A DNA stretch of 64,000 nt from Microstegium vimineum (Eukaryota; Streptophyta; Magnoliopsida; Poales; Poaceae): positions 43,465,318 through 43,529,317 of the forward strand of contig CM039119.1 in NCBI GenBank assembly GCA_022036555.1, read 5' to 3'. The notes below the pieces were generated by a model. That model was not told the DNA's origin and did not search any database. It saw nothing but the letters and a program-made list of their open reading frames with translations. Position 1 is the stretch's first letter, and each line of letters begins with the position of its first letter. Below are positions 10,390 to 21,168 of the stretch, piece by piece. A program made the position numbers and the translations under genes.

Positions 10390-12342
10390 AAACAAGAATA
10401 ATAACTAAAACAACGGTTAAAAACACAGAATAGTGAACTGATGATTCAGGTTTGTACAGACAAAATAGGACTCCCCAACCAGCATAACACATTTAACTTA
10501 ACACCGACGGTCACGGGGCCTCCGCCCCAGGACGCGCTGCTAGAATTTCTTCCGCAGGTATGACGTCAACGACAGCCTCCGCCGCATCTGAAAGCCGCTC
10601 AATGAGGTCGGAATACTGGTCGACGCTCCCTCTGCAAGGAAATCCAGCGACATCCGCCACATCCGTACCAGAATGAACCTCAGCCATGGCGAATGCGACC
10701 CTGGCCCCGCGAAAAATAGCACGTGCAGTGACGTTGTGAACACGCGCGGGAACAGCTTAAAGACGCTAGACGACAGAGTTCCCCGGCGCATGGAGAAGAT
10801 CGACGACGTCAGTCGCACCAGAGCAGAGCGCTCGTAGCTCTTCCTCCAGCACTACAAGTGAGAAACCGGATGACGAATCGGTCACAACAAAGCTAAGAAA
10901 ACAGAAACACTTACCCAAGACGCGTCTGTCAGCCTCCGCTAGCTGGTCCCGGAGACGGAAACCCGCTTGCACGGACACCAACAGACTCTGGCGGAAACGA
11001 GCATCCGATAGAGTAATTCTATGTCCTACACTCGGCGAAGGTTCCGCATTGGTTGACTGAACTGCCCCTCCAATAAGTTGCAGTCCCTGCGTACAGAAGG
11101 GGTCGAAGCAGACTCCGACGGGACCGAGGCCGCAGCCAAGCGAGGAGAAGGATTTGGACCCGCACGAGGCGGCAGATGAGTCGGTGCCAACACGTCGGAC
11201 GGCGCCACCCACGTTTGGAAACCGCGCGGAAGGGAGGCGTCGTGGGCTAATGATGGCATCCTGATCAAAGGACAAATCTTGGTAAGCGCGTAAGCAGAGA
11301 AAGGAGAACTGGGGATAAAAAACGATACAGAAACCATCCCGCCTCGATCATCCGGCAATGAAGATCCCTGGCGCTGGATGCGTCCACTCCGACGGGATCA
11401 CCTTCCGTGGAACGCTTGCCGCGGTCCGTGGACCGACCGACGGTAGCAAGAAGAGCTCAGGCAAAAAGCAAAAATGGAGGAATAAACAAAAAGAGCATGG
11501 CGATTCGGTCGTCACGCCACACCAAGAAGGGTCTATGATAAGAGGAAAGGACGATGAGAATGGAGCCGCTTCGAGCGTCACCGGGACCCACCATCATTAT
11601 TTTTGACCCACGGACGGTCAAATGTGAGCGGTGCCACGTCCCATCGCGGCGGGTCGACCGAGGCACCGCATACGTCGAAGGCATACCACGCACAACGCCG
11701 ATGGACGCCACGCGGCTAAGGAACAGCAGGAGACGTCCGGCCTCAGAGGCAGACACAATTACACCCTAGTCGCTGATAGAGCACTACCACTGCTCCAACT
11801 CCGATGTGAGCACAAAACTGATCCGTATGGCCCCAAACCAAACGACACCAGCGCACACCCGGGGGCTTCACGCCACAAAAGATCACCGTACGCAGAGAGC
11901 TCGTTAATGGATGTGTGGGGGGACGCGACGACCGCCCCGTTGCATCTAATCGCAACAGGCGAGCGAGGCGTCGACAGCAGGAAAGTATGATACGTGGCAA
12001 CGAACAAGAGGTAGACAAGTTTCGAGGCGCGCGGCATCATTACTAAACAAGGCCATCAGCGGCAGCGGCAGCGGCGAGACGAAAGCCGAAATCGATCCAA
12101 TCCAGCTCGCATACGCATCCGCAGATTGTGTTGCAAAACGATCAAAGCGTATCTACTGCTTGCGATCAAAGCATCAAGACGAATACAACAAATCTAAGCC
12201 TGCGCAAGAGTCATACTCTCACCCAGGCTTGGGGGCTACACCCTGCGGGTGCGCTCGCGCGCACCCTCTCGACGGAGGATAAAACAAATAACTCGACTAA
12301 AACACATAAAAGCCTCAGCAAGGTAATCGAAAAACCCTTCCT
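10390..12342 (+). other. Interior of a degenerate Gypsy-type element, no intact gene
   Basis: This continues the sequence interrupted at 655. It is GC-rich, with overlapping short ORFs on both strands (for example 10766-11275 minus, 11631-11990 plus), none with a recognisable domain. Near 12220-12270 it contains GGGGGCTACACC and a self-complementary GGTGCGCTCGCGCGCACC, features familiar from the 3' interior of grass Gypsy elements. No reverse transcriptase, integrase or Gag signature was seen, so it is probably a non-autonomous or decayed element. Confidence 0.5.
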
Positions 12343-12358
12343 AAGGCTCGGGGGCTAC
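12343..12358 (+). other. Polypurine tract of the Gypsy-type element
   Basis: The tract AAGGCTCGGGGGCTAC directly precedes TGTCAGAGACC. The form GGGGGCTAC followed by TGTC is a common 3' junction in grass Gypsy elements. A similar GGCTTGGGGGCTAC stretch occurs about 120 bp upstream. Confidence 0.65.
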
Positions 12359-13513
12359 TGTCAGAGACCTAATTTAATGATCAATCAACAACCAAAAGAT
12401 CCATCAACGACCACTAGGATAGGCCCATCAGGGTCAGACCATCGCAGGCCCATGAAGGAAGAGGTGCGGGAGTCACGGCCCAGCTAGCCCAGGTAAGCCG
12501 ATGCGCCCTTGGGCAGACGTGGCTCCGCTTCGCCCGACGCTAGGAGCAGGGCCACCTCACGAACCGAGGAAGACGTGGAGAATGACCCATTTTCCCCCGA
12601 CCCGAAGGAAGTGGTCGCCCGCCTTCAGCCGCTGATGGTGCATCCTCCACAAGATAAGAACGAAGGTACAAAACCACGTAGGGTCGTACACTCCATATAA
12701 TCCAGGAACCATGATAACGCCCTGACTCCTGCCCAAACGGGGACATGTCGAGCTCCCCAATCTGGGACGGAGCGAAGCAGGTTCTATGTACGAACAGAAA
12801 TCATGCCTCTCACGAGGCTGAGTCAGTCTCACAAGCCCCCGGCCCCTACAGGAACTCTCCGAACGGGGGTACACCCGGTACAAAAGACCCCATAAGCAAT
12901 GGAGTCTATTGGCTCGGGGCGAGGGAATCTGCCATATACAAAAAGAACTATAAGAAGGTACAGCCTTGTACTTGCCAAAGGTACAACGCACTCCATGCCT
13001 CTACCATGCTACGGGTCCAACCGGACCCCCCCCCCCCCGTATTCTCCGACGGTGCAACGAAGGGCCGACACGACACCCCTTCTCCGACCAAGTACGAAGG
13101 CAATAGGAATATAGTATTATGAGTGTCCAACATCCTTCCTGAGGAAGGAAAGGACAAGGTACGGTATCCTATGTAGATACTTCTCAACGAACGCTTGTAA
13201 CCCCCCTGAGCTCCTTGCGACTATAAAAGGAGAGCAGGGGGGACGAGGAAGACATCATCGAAGACACATCAAACAACGCAGCTAGCAGATAGCACACTCA
13301 CACAACGCAGTATCCAGAGACCTGGGATTCATACTCCCTCTCTCGACCCAGCTTGTAAGCCCCCTTCAAGCAGAGATAAGGAACACGAGCAGCTCCACAC
13401 TGGACATAGGGATTTCTTGCCCAAACTAGTATAAACCTCTTGTCTCTTTGTGTCACCATTTGGAGCCCGACACGCGTACAAATTTACTTGTTGGTAGTTT
13501 CTAAACACTGGCA
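12359..13513 (+). repeat. 3' LTR of a Gypsy-type element
   Basis: It begins TGTCAGAGACC after the polypurine tract and is taken to end at CACTGGCA. It contains a TATA box (CTATAAAAGG at 13221), about 140 bp after a GC-rich region and a run of twelve C near 13027. No second copy is in the window, so the 5' LTR must lie to the left of base 1 or be lost. The 3' boundary is less certain than the 5' boundary. Confidence 0.6.
13222..13229 (+). promoter_or_regulatory. TATA box of the Gypsy-type LTR
   Basis: TATAAAAG lies in the LTR about 290 bp from its 3' end, followed by CA-rich leader sequence. This matches the U3/R layout of plant Gypsy LTRs. Confidence 0.55.
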
Positions 13514-14499
13514 GTAAGACTTTATCTTATTCAATATATTACTTTTCTCTCTACTTTACTTAGTATTTCCTTCGAGCATTACTATACTTGTTATAGTCTT
13601 GTTATATCCTATAGCTCTTTAATAGCCTTTACATCAATAGTCTGTGATCCTTGTGGCCTTTCAAGTATGCGATCATTGCCTGTCATAGGGTGCTTTGATT
13701 ATAGATCATAGTCAAAGTAATAAGTTGAGTGTAAGTGTGGTGCTTATACATCACCTTATCCTTGGTTACCGCTTGTTGCATAGATTGTTTGTGGTAGATA
13801 GCAAGAGAGTGACAACCTTGTCTAGTCTTTGTATTCCACCATGTGTTCTTAGACAAGTTCTTAAAAGGTAAGGCCCCTCTAAGAAGAGGGCGTGGTCCGG
13901 TAGGAGTTTTGTCCTCCTACTGATCTATCCCCTCACCTAGCATACTTGTATTGAAGAGGCAAACTATAGTGTTTAGACTAGTTAATTGGCTAAGTATATT
14001 GAAGTAGAGTGAATTACATAGGAGTCCCTTTACTCTCTCGTTGTCCTCCCACCTAGCTATTCTATCTAGTCTGTTCTAAGTATCATTTACTCCGGCTTAT
14101 TCATTCATCAACCCTTCCTATCACATATATCGTTTACCCCCCCCCCCTTATACTAGTTGGTATTAAGTTGAGGTGCTTTCTAGGATCTCTCTCTAATTAT
14201 TATTTCTAGCTCAGCTTTCCCTTGAGAAAATATAAATTATGATACCTTGGAATACTCCTAGGTGAAGTGTTACAACGGTATAATCTGTGCGCTTGCGAAT
14301 TTATCCAATAGTCATAAGAAATACCAACACTCATCCTTATGGTGATGCTCCGAAGACGTCCTGTCTGACAGCACAGACGAGGACTTAGCCCCTGCCTCAT
14401 ATGCCCCCACGTGCACACAACCTTGAAGTAGGCGGCTCTAGCTCTGCTCATGCACCTTCATAGCCAAATCTCACACTCTTAGCTATCCTTAATAGGATG
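13514..14499. other. Mosaic of retroelement fragments
   Basis: No gene is visible. The sequence includes a leader-like stretch (13520-14160), a run of C near 14139, and a snippet at about 14240-14315. That snippet (ATACCTTGGAATACTCC with TACAACGGTATAATCTG) is the reverse complement in type of the Gypsy LTR core at 17929-18000. The pieces point in different directions and no terminal repeats could be matched, so I read this as scrambled fragments. Confidence 0.45.
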
Positions 14500-14760
14500 T
14501 AGGCCGAGCAATAGAGGCATGTTAAGGAGCAGCGACGTCAGGCAGCAGCTCAGGTAGTGGCTCAGGCTCAGATGCAGCTATGGTAGGATCAACTCTAGTC
14601 TTAGCTCCTTACCTTTTAGTAGAGTTCACTACAGTTCATGGAGCACATCTTGATGTCCACTGGAGCCCCACCTTTTCGATCTCAGCTTCCCCAGCAGTCG
14701 GGCAGTTCTCAGCATGTTCTACCACTAGCAGGCCAGTCTCAGCCAGTGGCCCCTCAAAGG
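14500..14760 (+). pseudogene. Fragment of a SIRE-like glutamine-rich extra ORF
   Basis: A clear coding frame runs through 14521-14760 (EQRRQAAAQ, later FMEHILMSTGAPPF and PQQSGSSQH). The glutamine-rich part resembles the third ORF of the SIRE-like element near 45840-46020 (EEQRRQAADLRRL). Five in-frame TAG codons occur at 14584, 14596, 14602, 14617 and 14620, all in a stretch where glutamine is expected, so each could be a CAG codon changed by one C-to-T transition. The fragment stops where an oppositely oriented LTR begins. Confidence 0.6.
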
Positions 14761-16242
14761 TCCTAGATGGCTAGAGGGGGGTGAATAGCCTATTAAAATT
14801 TCTACAAACCACTACAACAAAGGGTTAGATTAACACTAAGTGAAGCTTTTTGCTCTAGCCCTACTAGGGTTGCAAAGCCACCTATCTAAACAATTCTAGT
14901 TAAGTGAGTATCTATACAATCAATAGCAACAACCTAAGATACTCAACTCAAGCTACACTACTAGGGAAGTGCCTATCAATGACGCTCTCCTTTCGTCACA
15001 CAAGACTCCAAAATCATCACCAATCGCTTCAAAGCTTCCTCAATCGCCCAAGCCGTCTAGGTGTTGGGGCAATAACCAAGAATAACAAGAAATCCCGCGA
15101 TGATGACAATGACCAAGTGCCACTAAGATGCAATGCAATGATCAAAGCACTTGGATCACTCAAACTCTCAAGAGTATGCAAGCAAAGCAAAGAGAGATGA
15201 GTTGGGGGCTATCTCAAGCAAGCACAAGTATGTCAAATGAATGGGAGGTGCAAGAGAGAGACCTAGGAGCCGGCCAAAACACTTATATAGCCATCCACAA
15301 AGAACTAGCTGTTTTGCTCCTTTTTCTCAACTGGCTATGTCACTCCGGACGCTGCAAAGCCTAGGGTCCGGACCAATGGCCATGCGACTAGATCCTTGTC
15401 CATTTGAATTTGCCTGTTGGCGCCTTCTCCTACTGCTGACACATGTCCCCGGACGGGTGGAATAGTAGAGCTCTGGACTATAGGGTAGAGCGTCCGAATT
15501 CTATGCAGAGCTAGTCTAGAGAGCCTCCAAGCTCCGGACGCTCATTCAGAGTCTTGTGTCCGGACATCACTTAGTGTTTGATCCAAGCACAGAGCGAGTA
15601 TAGAGAGCTCCAAACTCTGGACCCTACGTCCGAAGCTCCACTCTAGACAAAAATCACCATCTGAACTCCCTGTTCACAGTGAGGCACATCTAGGGTATGC
15701 TTCCGGATGCATCTCCATTGGTCTGGACAGCAAATACCTAGCGTCCGGACCTATGTTTGGACCTCTGATTCTTGCCACATCGAGCTGCCTTCTTTACTCC
15801 AAGTTCATGTAAGATAACACTAGGTGTTACAAAATTTGTGCACGTGTGTTAGCTTTTACTTAATATTTTCTTGGATTTTGTTTCATTGCTTGTCACTTAG
15901 GTTCATTATAGATATGCAATGCAAATGACCTAGTGGCACATGATAACCACAATCGACACGAATTTTCCCTTCTTGATAGTACGCCTATCTATCCTAAAGG
16001 TGGTCACTTTCTCTATAGTGTCTCGATCACTAACCAAAAATGGCCCTATGATATACCTTTGCCTTGGGCCCATTTTTGTTTTTCTCTTTCTTCTTTTCCT
16101 TGTCCATGGAACACTTGATCCATCATGATCATTCGTCTAGCCTCATATGTCAAGTTAGATCACCCTAGCTAGATCTCACATTTATGCAATAGGGTTAGTC
16201 CATAGGTTTCATCAATTAACCAAAACAAAACTTGGGCTTTCA
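14761..16242 (-). repeat. LTR of the truncated Copia element
   Basis: Its plus-strand right end CTTTCA abuts the polypurine-tract complement ATCTCCCTCTTTTTGG. Its left end aligns with GATGG-CTAGAGGGGGGTGAATAG, near the start of the 661 LTR. The usual TG terminus is not seen, so the left few bases are probably lost. It has a TATATAAG box on the minus strand at 15282-15289 and dispersed TCCGGAC motifs at about 15340-15760. Confidence 0.75.
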
Positions 16243-17224
16243 ATCTCCCTCTTTTTGGTAATTGATGACAACCTTTCACAAATAAATATATTGAATGAAG
16301 AATTCAACTTTGGTAGTATTAGCTCCCCCTACATATGTGATATATGAGTTTGGTTCATTTGGATCACATATGTATGAATAGAAATTGTGGGAGAGTGAAT
16401 GCTACCAAATGATGCTAAGGTATAAGAGATGGACCTTTGAAGCGTGATATCAATCGGAGTGCAATTTTATACCATCCTTAGCACCATGAATGCCTAGAAG
16501 CCACTTGAAAGCAAACTTGAAATACCACTTGAAAACCTAACTTAAAGACTTAGGCTAAAACCTATGCATGCTAGTACTTCAAGCATCATGTTAATCATGT
16601 TTCTAGCATTCACTACACAAGTATGAATATTTTCAAAATAAATATAATGCAAGCAAGCACTTATGAATGCACAAAGAAATGCAACAACTTGATTCATAGG
16701 CTTGCTCCCCCTACTTGTGTGCTTATATTTTCAAAATATTTCGTTGTGATCTTACAACTTCTCCCCCTTTGTCATCTATTATCATAAAAGATGTGCTCAA
16801 AGTAAGGATTATTGGAGAGAAGCTTAGTTGTGGCTCAATCTAGATTACTTGTTCACTATAGTTAACTCGGTTTAAACCATGAACAAGATTCTTCACACAT
16901 CCTAGAATTGTTATCTTGCTCACGTTGAGTGAACCAATTGAAGTTCATATTCTAGATCAAGCACTAGGTTTGCAAGCCTACAAATATGTCATATGCTACC
17001 ACTAGATCATGGAAACATAGAAGCAATAGTGGTACCATCTAACCATAAAATACATTTGATTTTCATGAATGAGACTAATGAATTGATGTCTAGATGCACT
17101 ACACAAGTCCTAAGCAATGGATGTATGACATGTCAAACAACTTTTACCTTGCATTACTCGAAGGAAAGGCATATCATATATGGGGTGCATCAATACATAT
17201 TTGAGAAATCAAGAATGTTCAATT
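16243..17224 (-). other. Copia 3' untranslated tail with polypurine tract
   Basis: Non-coding and AT-rich. The tract complement lies at 16243-16258. The segment shares ordered blocks with 3010-3800 of the Gag-only element. Chance ORFs such as 16993-17268 have no domain. Confidence 0.65.
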
Positions 17225-17690
17225 CATTCCTTAGCTTGCAAAATCTCTCTCATCTAATGGCTTGGTAAATATATTGGCAAGTTGATCATCGGTGCCAACA
17301 CTTGTGATTGTAATATCACCCTTTTGTTGATGATCCCTTATGAAGTTGTGCCTTATGTCAATGTGCTTGGTTCTTGAATGTTGAACCAGATTGTTGGTTA
17401 GCTTCATCGCACTTTCATTGTCATATCAATGGCACTTGCTTGAACTTGATTCCAAAGTCATCCAAAGCAATTGAGCACAACAACTACCGACACTTATGTT
17501 TTCGGCTTCGGCGGTAGAGAGTGCAACACTATTTTGCTTCTTTGATAACCAAGATACAAGTGACATGCCTAGCAATTGACATGTGCCCGATGTGCTCTTC
17601 CTATCAACCTTGCATCCCGCATAGTCGGAGTTCGAATATCCAATCAACTCAAAGTTAGACCCCTTGGGATACTAGTGACATTTCTTAACG
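17225..17690 (-). pseudogene. Copia RNase H fragment
   Basis: Minus-strand frames give the diagnostic RNase H block (SDYAGCKVDRKSTSG, then KKQNSVALSTAEAE), followed in another frame by sequence of the ADIFTKPL type at the C-terminus. RNase H removes the RNA strand during reverse transcription. The change of frame near 17430 and the absence of the upstream polymerase show it is dead. The same block is intact in the SIRE-like pol at about 42245-42390. Confidence 0.8.
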
Positions 17691-17913
17691 ACATCACCAA
17701 GGACAAAGTTCTTAGCAATGGTGCCAAAAATGCATGGTATGTAATTAACTTGTCTTTAGCAACTAGCTAGCCACTTATCTTTTACCTTATACTCCTAAGC
17801 ATGGAACTAGGCTGTCATCCCTAATTATAGAGCTAGGAATATTTTATGGTACTTATGTAATATTCTATATTTTATGTATGACTAGGCAGAAATAAATAAT
17901 GATAGATATGAAA

Positions 17914-18530
17914 TGTCAAAGGATAATGATTCTGCAAGCGGACAGATTAAATATACCATTGTAGCATTTTACCTAGAGTATTACCAGGTTGTCATTTATA
18001 TTCTACCACTGGGAAGGTCTATCCTAAGTATCTAGCTACCGTCAAAGCTATGCTAGTTAGTGCAAGTACATCTAGTAATCATTGTTAAGTAATACTACCA
18101 ATATTCCCAACCGCAATAGGGCCATGAACAGGATCAGTTGAGTTCAGAAACCTCAGATATAATAAGATATCCTCAACCTGACAATTCCTCCCTACCAAAC
18201 CATCGTACGGGGGGAAGCCTACAAAGGACTCAATGGATTTGTCACATCCACGATCTACTTCATGACCCGGCACAACTGGTGGCATTCGTAGATAAGCAAA
18301 GTATCTAAGCACCACGCCTACATACTGCCTACCACTCGCCATATGATCAAATAGACGAGCGCTATACGAACATGTGCATGAATTGAATAGCAAACTAACT
18401 ATACTAGATATATTAACTTAGACAATGAACAAAGTAAACAAGAACACATTAATGAAGAATAATGTTGCCTATAAATATCATACAACTGCAGATAAATACT
18501 AAAACAGAATAAGAGAATAAGAAATGTACC
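17914..18530 (-). repeat. Left part of a Gypsy (Tekay-like) LTR split by a later Gypsy insertion
   Basis: The core GATTCTGCAAGCGGACAG with TTGTAGCATTTTACC is typical of a common grass Gypsy LTR family (recognised from memory). The sequence breaks at GTACC (18526-18530) and resumes at 25702. Together the two parts make an LTR of about 1.26 kb. The left end TGTCAAAGG at 17914 is a best guess. Bases 17691-17913 just outside show nothing recognisable. The minus-strand ORF at 18085-18393 lies inside this LTR and is probably not a gene. Confidence 0.55.
18526..18530. repeat. Target-site duplication GTACC, left copy
   Basis: GTACC directly precedes the LTR start TGTCGACG and recurs at 25697-25701 directly after the other LTR. 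Confidence 0.92.
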
Positions 18531-19017
18531 TGTCGACGAAATATGCGTCGCAGTCTACCTAGGGGGTACCCTACGGTAGTAGATTGTAGGCGGAGGTGTG
18601 GCGACGGCGATCAAGTGTAACACAGAGAGCGTAGACACGGCGATTTAGACAGGTTAGGGCCGGCAAATCACCATAATACCCTACGTCCTATGTTTTGGTG
18701 GCTGGATTGATCTGAGTACTAGGTTACAAAATCCGTAGATGATCTGAGAGAGAGAGACTTTTGGAGGGGTCCCTGCTCGCCTTATATAGCCGGTGAGCAG
18801 GGTTATAGTTTCCATATCCTAACAGATTATGATCGGTCCCTTTAGGCAAGGGATCCGAGTCTATCTACTAGGATCTTCCTTGGCGAGCAAGACTTCTTCG
18901 GAGTCCTTGGCGAGCACGACGGGCTGGTCGCGTGCCGCAAGGCCTCGTGGGCTGGGCCTCTTCTAGTTGGTAGGACCATAAGGTCCCTGGGGATATGCCG
19001 AGGTAATATCCCCAACA
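18531..19017 (-). repeat. 3' LTR (element orientation) of the Gypsy element
   Basis: The plus strand begins TGTCGACGAAATATGCG and ends ATCCCCAACA. It contains a TATATAAG box on the minus strand near 18782. It matches 25210-25696 along its whole length. The terminus is followed at 19018 by the complement of a polypurine tract. Confidence 0.92.
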
Positions 19018-19955
19018 AGTCCCCGAGCATGTTATATTCTTCCGGTGAGCCCCCAGCATTATCCTTGGAGGTGTTCAGCTGGTCGCCATCATGCGTCATG
19101 GTCGTCGTGAAGCCCCGACCAGGCTCCCTGGTCGAGGTGCTGAACAGAGAAGCCTCCCGACCAGGTCAGGCTGGTCGAGAACGTCATAGCATGATGGGGG
19201 AGCTGGTCGCCTCGTCAGGTGTTGCAGCTGCTTGTTGGGAGGATGTGATGTGCTAAAGAAGAAAAAACTTTTGAAAAGTCCTTCCCTGGTGAAGTGTACC
19301 CACTTAGGCTTTGCAAAAACAACAGAAAAATAGCAGAGCTCTGTCGAGAAGAAAATCAGTACATTCACCGCGAGGTGAAGTGTACCCACTTAGTCCCCGA
19401 GCATGGTAGCAGGTGAAGTATGTACGTGGTGCCATGCTTTATAAAAAGATGCATAAGGTATGTAAAATGAAACATGAGTTTGATAAACGACTGCGAATAC
19501 CCATAGTCCCCGAGCCTGATGTAAGAAACTAGAAGCTTCTTGTATCAGGATCATATACTTGGAAATTGAAAAACTGAAATGTGAGTTTAGTGAGAAACGA
19601 CTGCGAATGCCCGTAGTCCCCGAGCCTGATGTAAGGAGCTGGAGGCTTTCTTGTATCAGGATCATGTTGCTTGATTCGCAGTCCCCGGGCGTCAGTCCCC
19701 GGGTGTTGTCCTCCTTTTTGCCGCCCTTCTGTGCCGTGGCCGCAGTCCCCTGGCCTTGCTCAGTGTGACTTTAGACGAAGTCCCCGAGCATGGTCGGGAA
19801 TACGGCCAGGCAGCCGATTTGTGGTTGCTGTCGACGGAGTCCCCGAGTCTCGTTGTACCGTGACCTTTGTGGATCTTGCCGCTAATACAACTGTATCCAT
19901 GTATAGCTGCACAAAATAGATTATAACAAAGTTGCGCGTCCAGTCCCCGGGACTG
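19018..19955 (-). repeat. Ladder of ten polypurine-tract-like motifs
   Basis: The motif AGTCCCCGAGC (minus strand GCTCGGGGACT) or a close variant starts at 19018, 19392, 19505, 19615, 19680, 19694, 19744, 19779, 19838 and 19942. The copy at 19018 abuts the LTR and should be the functional tract. The copies at 19505 and 19615 sit in a longer repeated unit of about 110 bp (19475-19560 and 19585-19668). The motif also falls at the plus-strand phrase GGAGTCCCCGAG common in Tat-type elements. Confidence 0.75.
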
Positions 19956-20379
19956 TAGTGCTGGTGATATTCAAAAAATCATTGGCCATAAAATGAAAGA
20001 TTAACTTAGAAGTAAATATATAGGGAGAACAAGAAGGAAGTAATGGGTCGAATTAACCGTGCAGTTACCGGCCCGTGTTTGAGGCGCGCGAGGTGGGCGT
20101 CGTGGTGGTTCCGTATTCGGTCATTGCGGTTTCCCAAAAACCCTGGAAGGCAAAGCGCCGCGCCACTTGGTATAAAGGACAACTCCGGCGGTTGGCGGAA
20201 CGGGAAGGGTCGTGTCTCCTTGCCTTACCGAGTGCGCCGGAGATACGAAGTACCAGTGATTTTGTGCTATATGTGCTGGTGATCTGAGGGGATTTCCATC
20301 CACCTTGTTCAATAATCTCCACGCTTGCTGGCCGCGAAGGGTGATCGAAGAGTAGAGAGGATTCGTCGGTACTAAGGTA

Positions 20380-21168
20380 TTGTCGATGGAGATGGAGGGT
20401 GGCGGTGCACGCCCTGCGGTGGGTTTCGCCGCCTTGCTGGCTCTGCCGAAGGACCTGATCTTCCGGATTCTTCTTTGTGTGATTGATGATGGCGACAATG
20501 TGTGTGAGTATGTGAAGATTCGCCCGGTCTGTCGTCTTTTCCACGACTTTTGCGACAACGCTTCGATGATTCGGCTCTTGTCCCTTCGGCGTGTCCAGGA
20601 TTATTTCCGGCCCTACTTCCCTTTTCTGGAGACTGCCTTCGAGCAACGCTTTCTTGAGGCTGATCACCCCAAGGTGTTGTTTTTTTGTGGTGTGGAGAGA
20701 TTGATGTTGTGGGGGAGAGATCCTGATGGTCAGTTGCTTATCAAGCGAGCGGTGGCTGCTGGAGATGAGGTCGCGATGTATTTCAGGGTCATGATGTTGT
20801 ATTACGCTGATTCGGCGAACTCGGAGACGCATGCTATTGTCGAACGTCTCAGCGGAAGCGCCCTTCCAGATGGTCGGTTTTGTGATCGAGGTTTGCGTAG
20901 TCTTCGGGAGTGATCTCGTGATGATCTTCATGTCATCTGGCATCGGCGGTGGATTCGTGCCTCGGAGGATGTGCCGGATTTAGTCGTCGTTGTCAGTCTT
21001 CATCTGTGCATCTGGGATGAGTGCCGCCGTTTTGGTCCACCAGACAACAATATGCATGGGATCATCATGTACTGTAGCCGGCAATGTCAACTTCGACACG
21101 AGTTCGATCTCTGGACTAGGAACATTAGTGAGGTAGTCCCTTATCGCATCAGCAGGATGAAGTTGTAA
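20380..21168 (+). pseudogene. F-box-like gene copy (At2g35280-type) antisense within a Gypsy element
   Basis: One frame runs 20380-21168 (262 codons), interrupted only by TGA at 20911-20913. The N-terminus has an F-box-like segment from about residue 21 (LPKDLIFRILL, then VKIRPVCRLFHDFC). A central helical repeat-like region follows (DGQLLIKRAVAAGDEVAMYF), and the C-terminus has a cysteine/histidine cluster (CIWDECRRF, YCSRQCQLRHEF). This order matches grass F-box proteins of the At2g35280-like type, which bind SKP1 in ubiquitin ligases. There is no visible intron. The TGA could arise from CGA by one CpG transition. The 292-residue ORF opposite it (20065-20943) is its shadow. It may be a captured host gene or a long-standing extra ORF of the element family. 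Confidence 0.72.

Larger units (their letters stand above)
14761..17690 (-). mobile_element. Truncated Copia (SIRE/Opie-like) element: 3' LTR, tail and RNase H end
   Basis: In minus orientation the order is a pol fragment (17690 to 17225), an untranslated tail (17224 to 16259), a polypurine tract (16243-16258) and an LTR (16242 to about 14761). The rest of pol, gag and the 5' LTR are missing. Tail and tract resemble those of the Gag-only element at 661-10384, which makes this family a plausible pol-bearing relative of it. Confidence 0.75.

Noticed and set aside
18085..18393. 102-residue minus-strand ORF as a possible small gene
   Set aside because: It sits inside the split Gypsy LTR and has no recognised domain.
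19018..19955. CRISPR-like array
   Set aside because: Repeats are short, irregularly spaced and part of a retrotransposon in a plant genome; they match a polypurine tract.
20065..20943. 292-residue minus-strand ORF
   Set aside because: It lies opposite the F-box-like frame and has no domain; its openness follows from the codon composition of the other strand.
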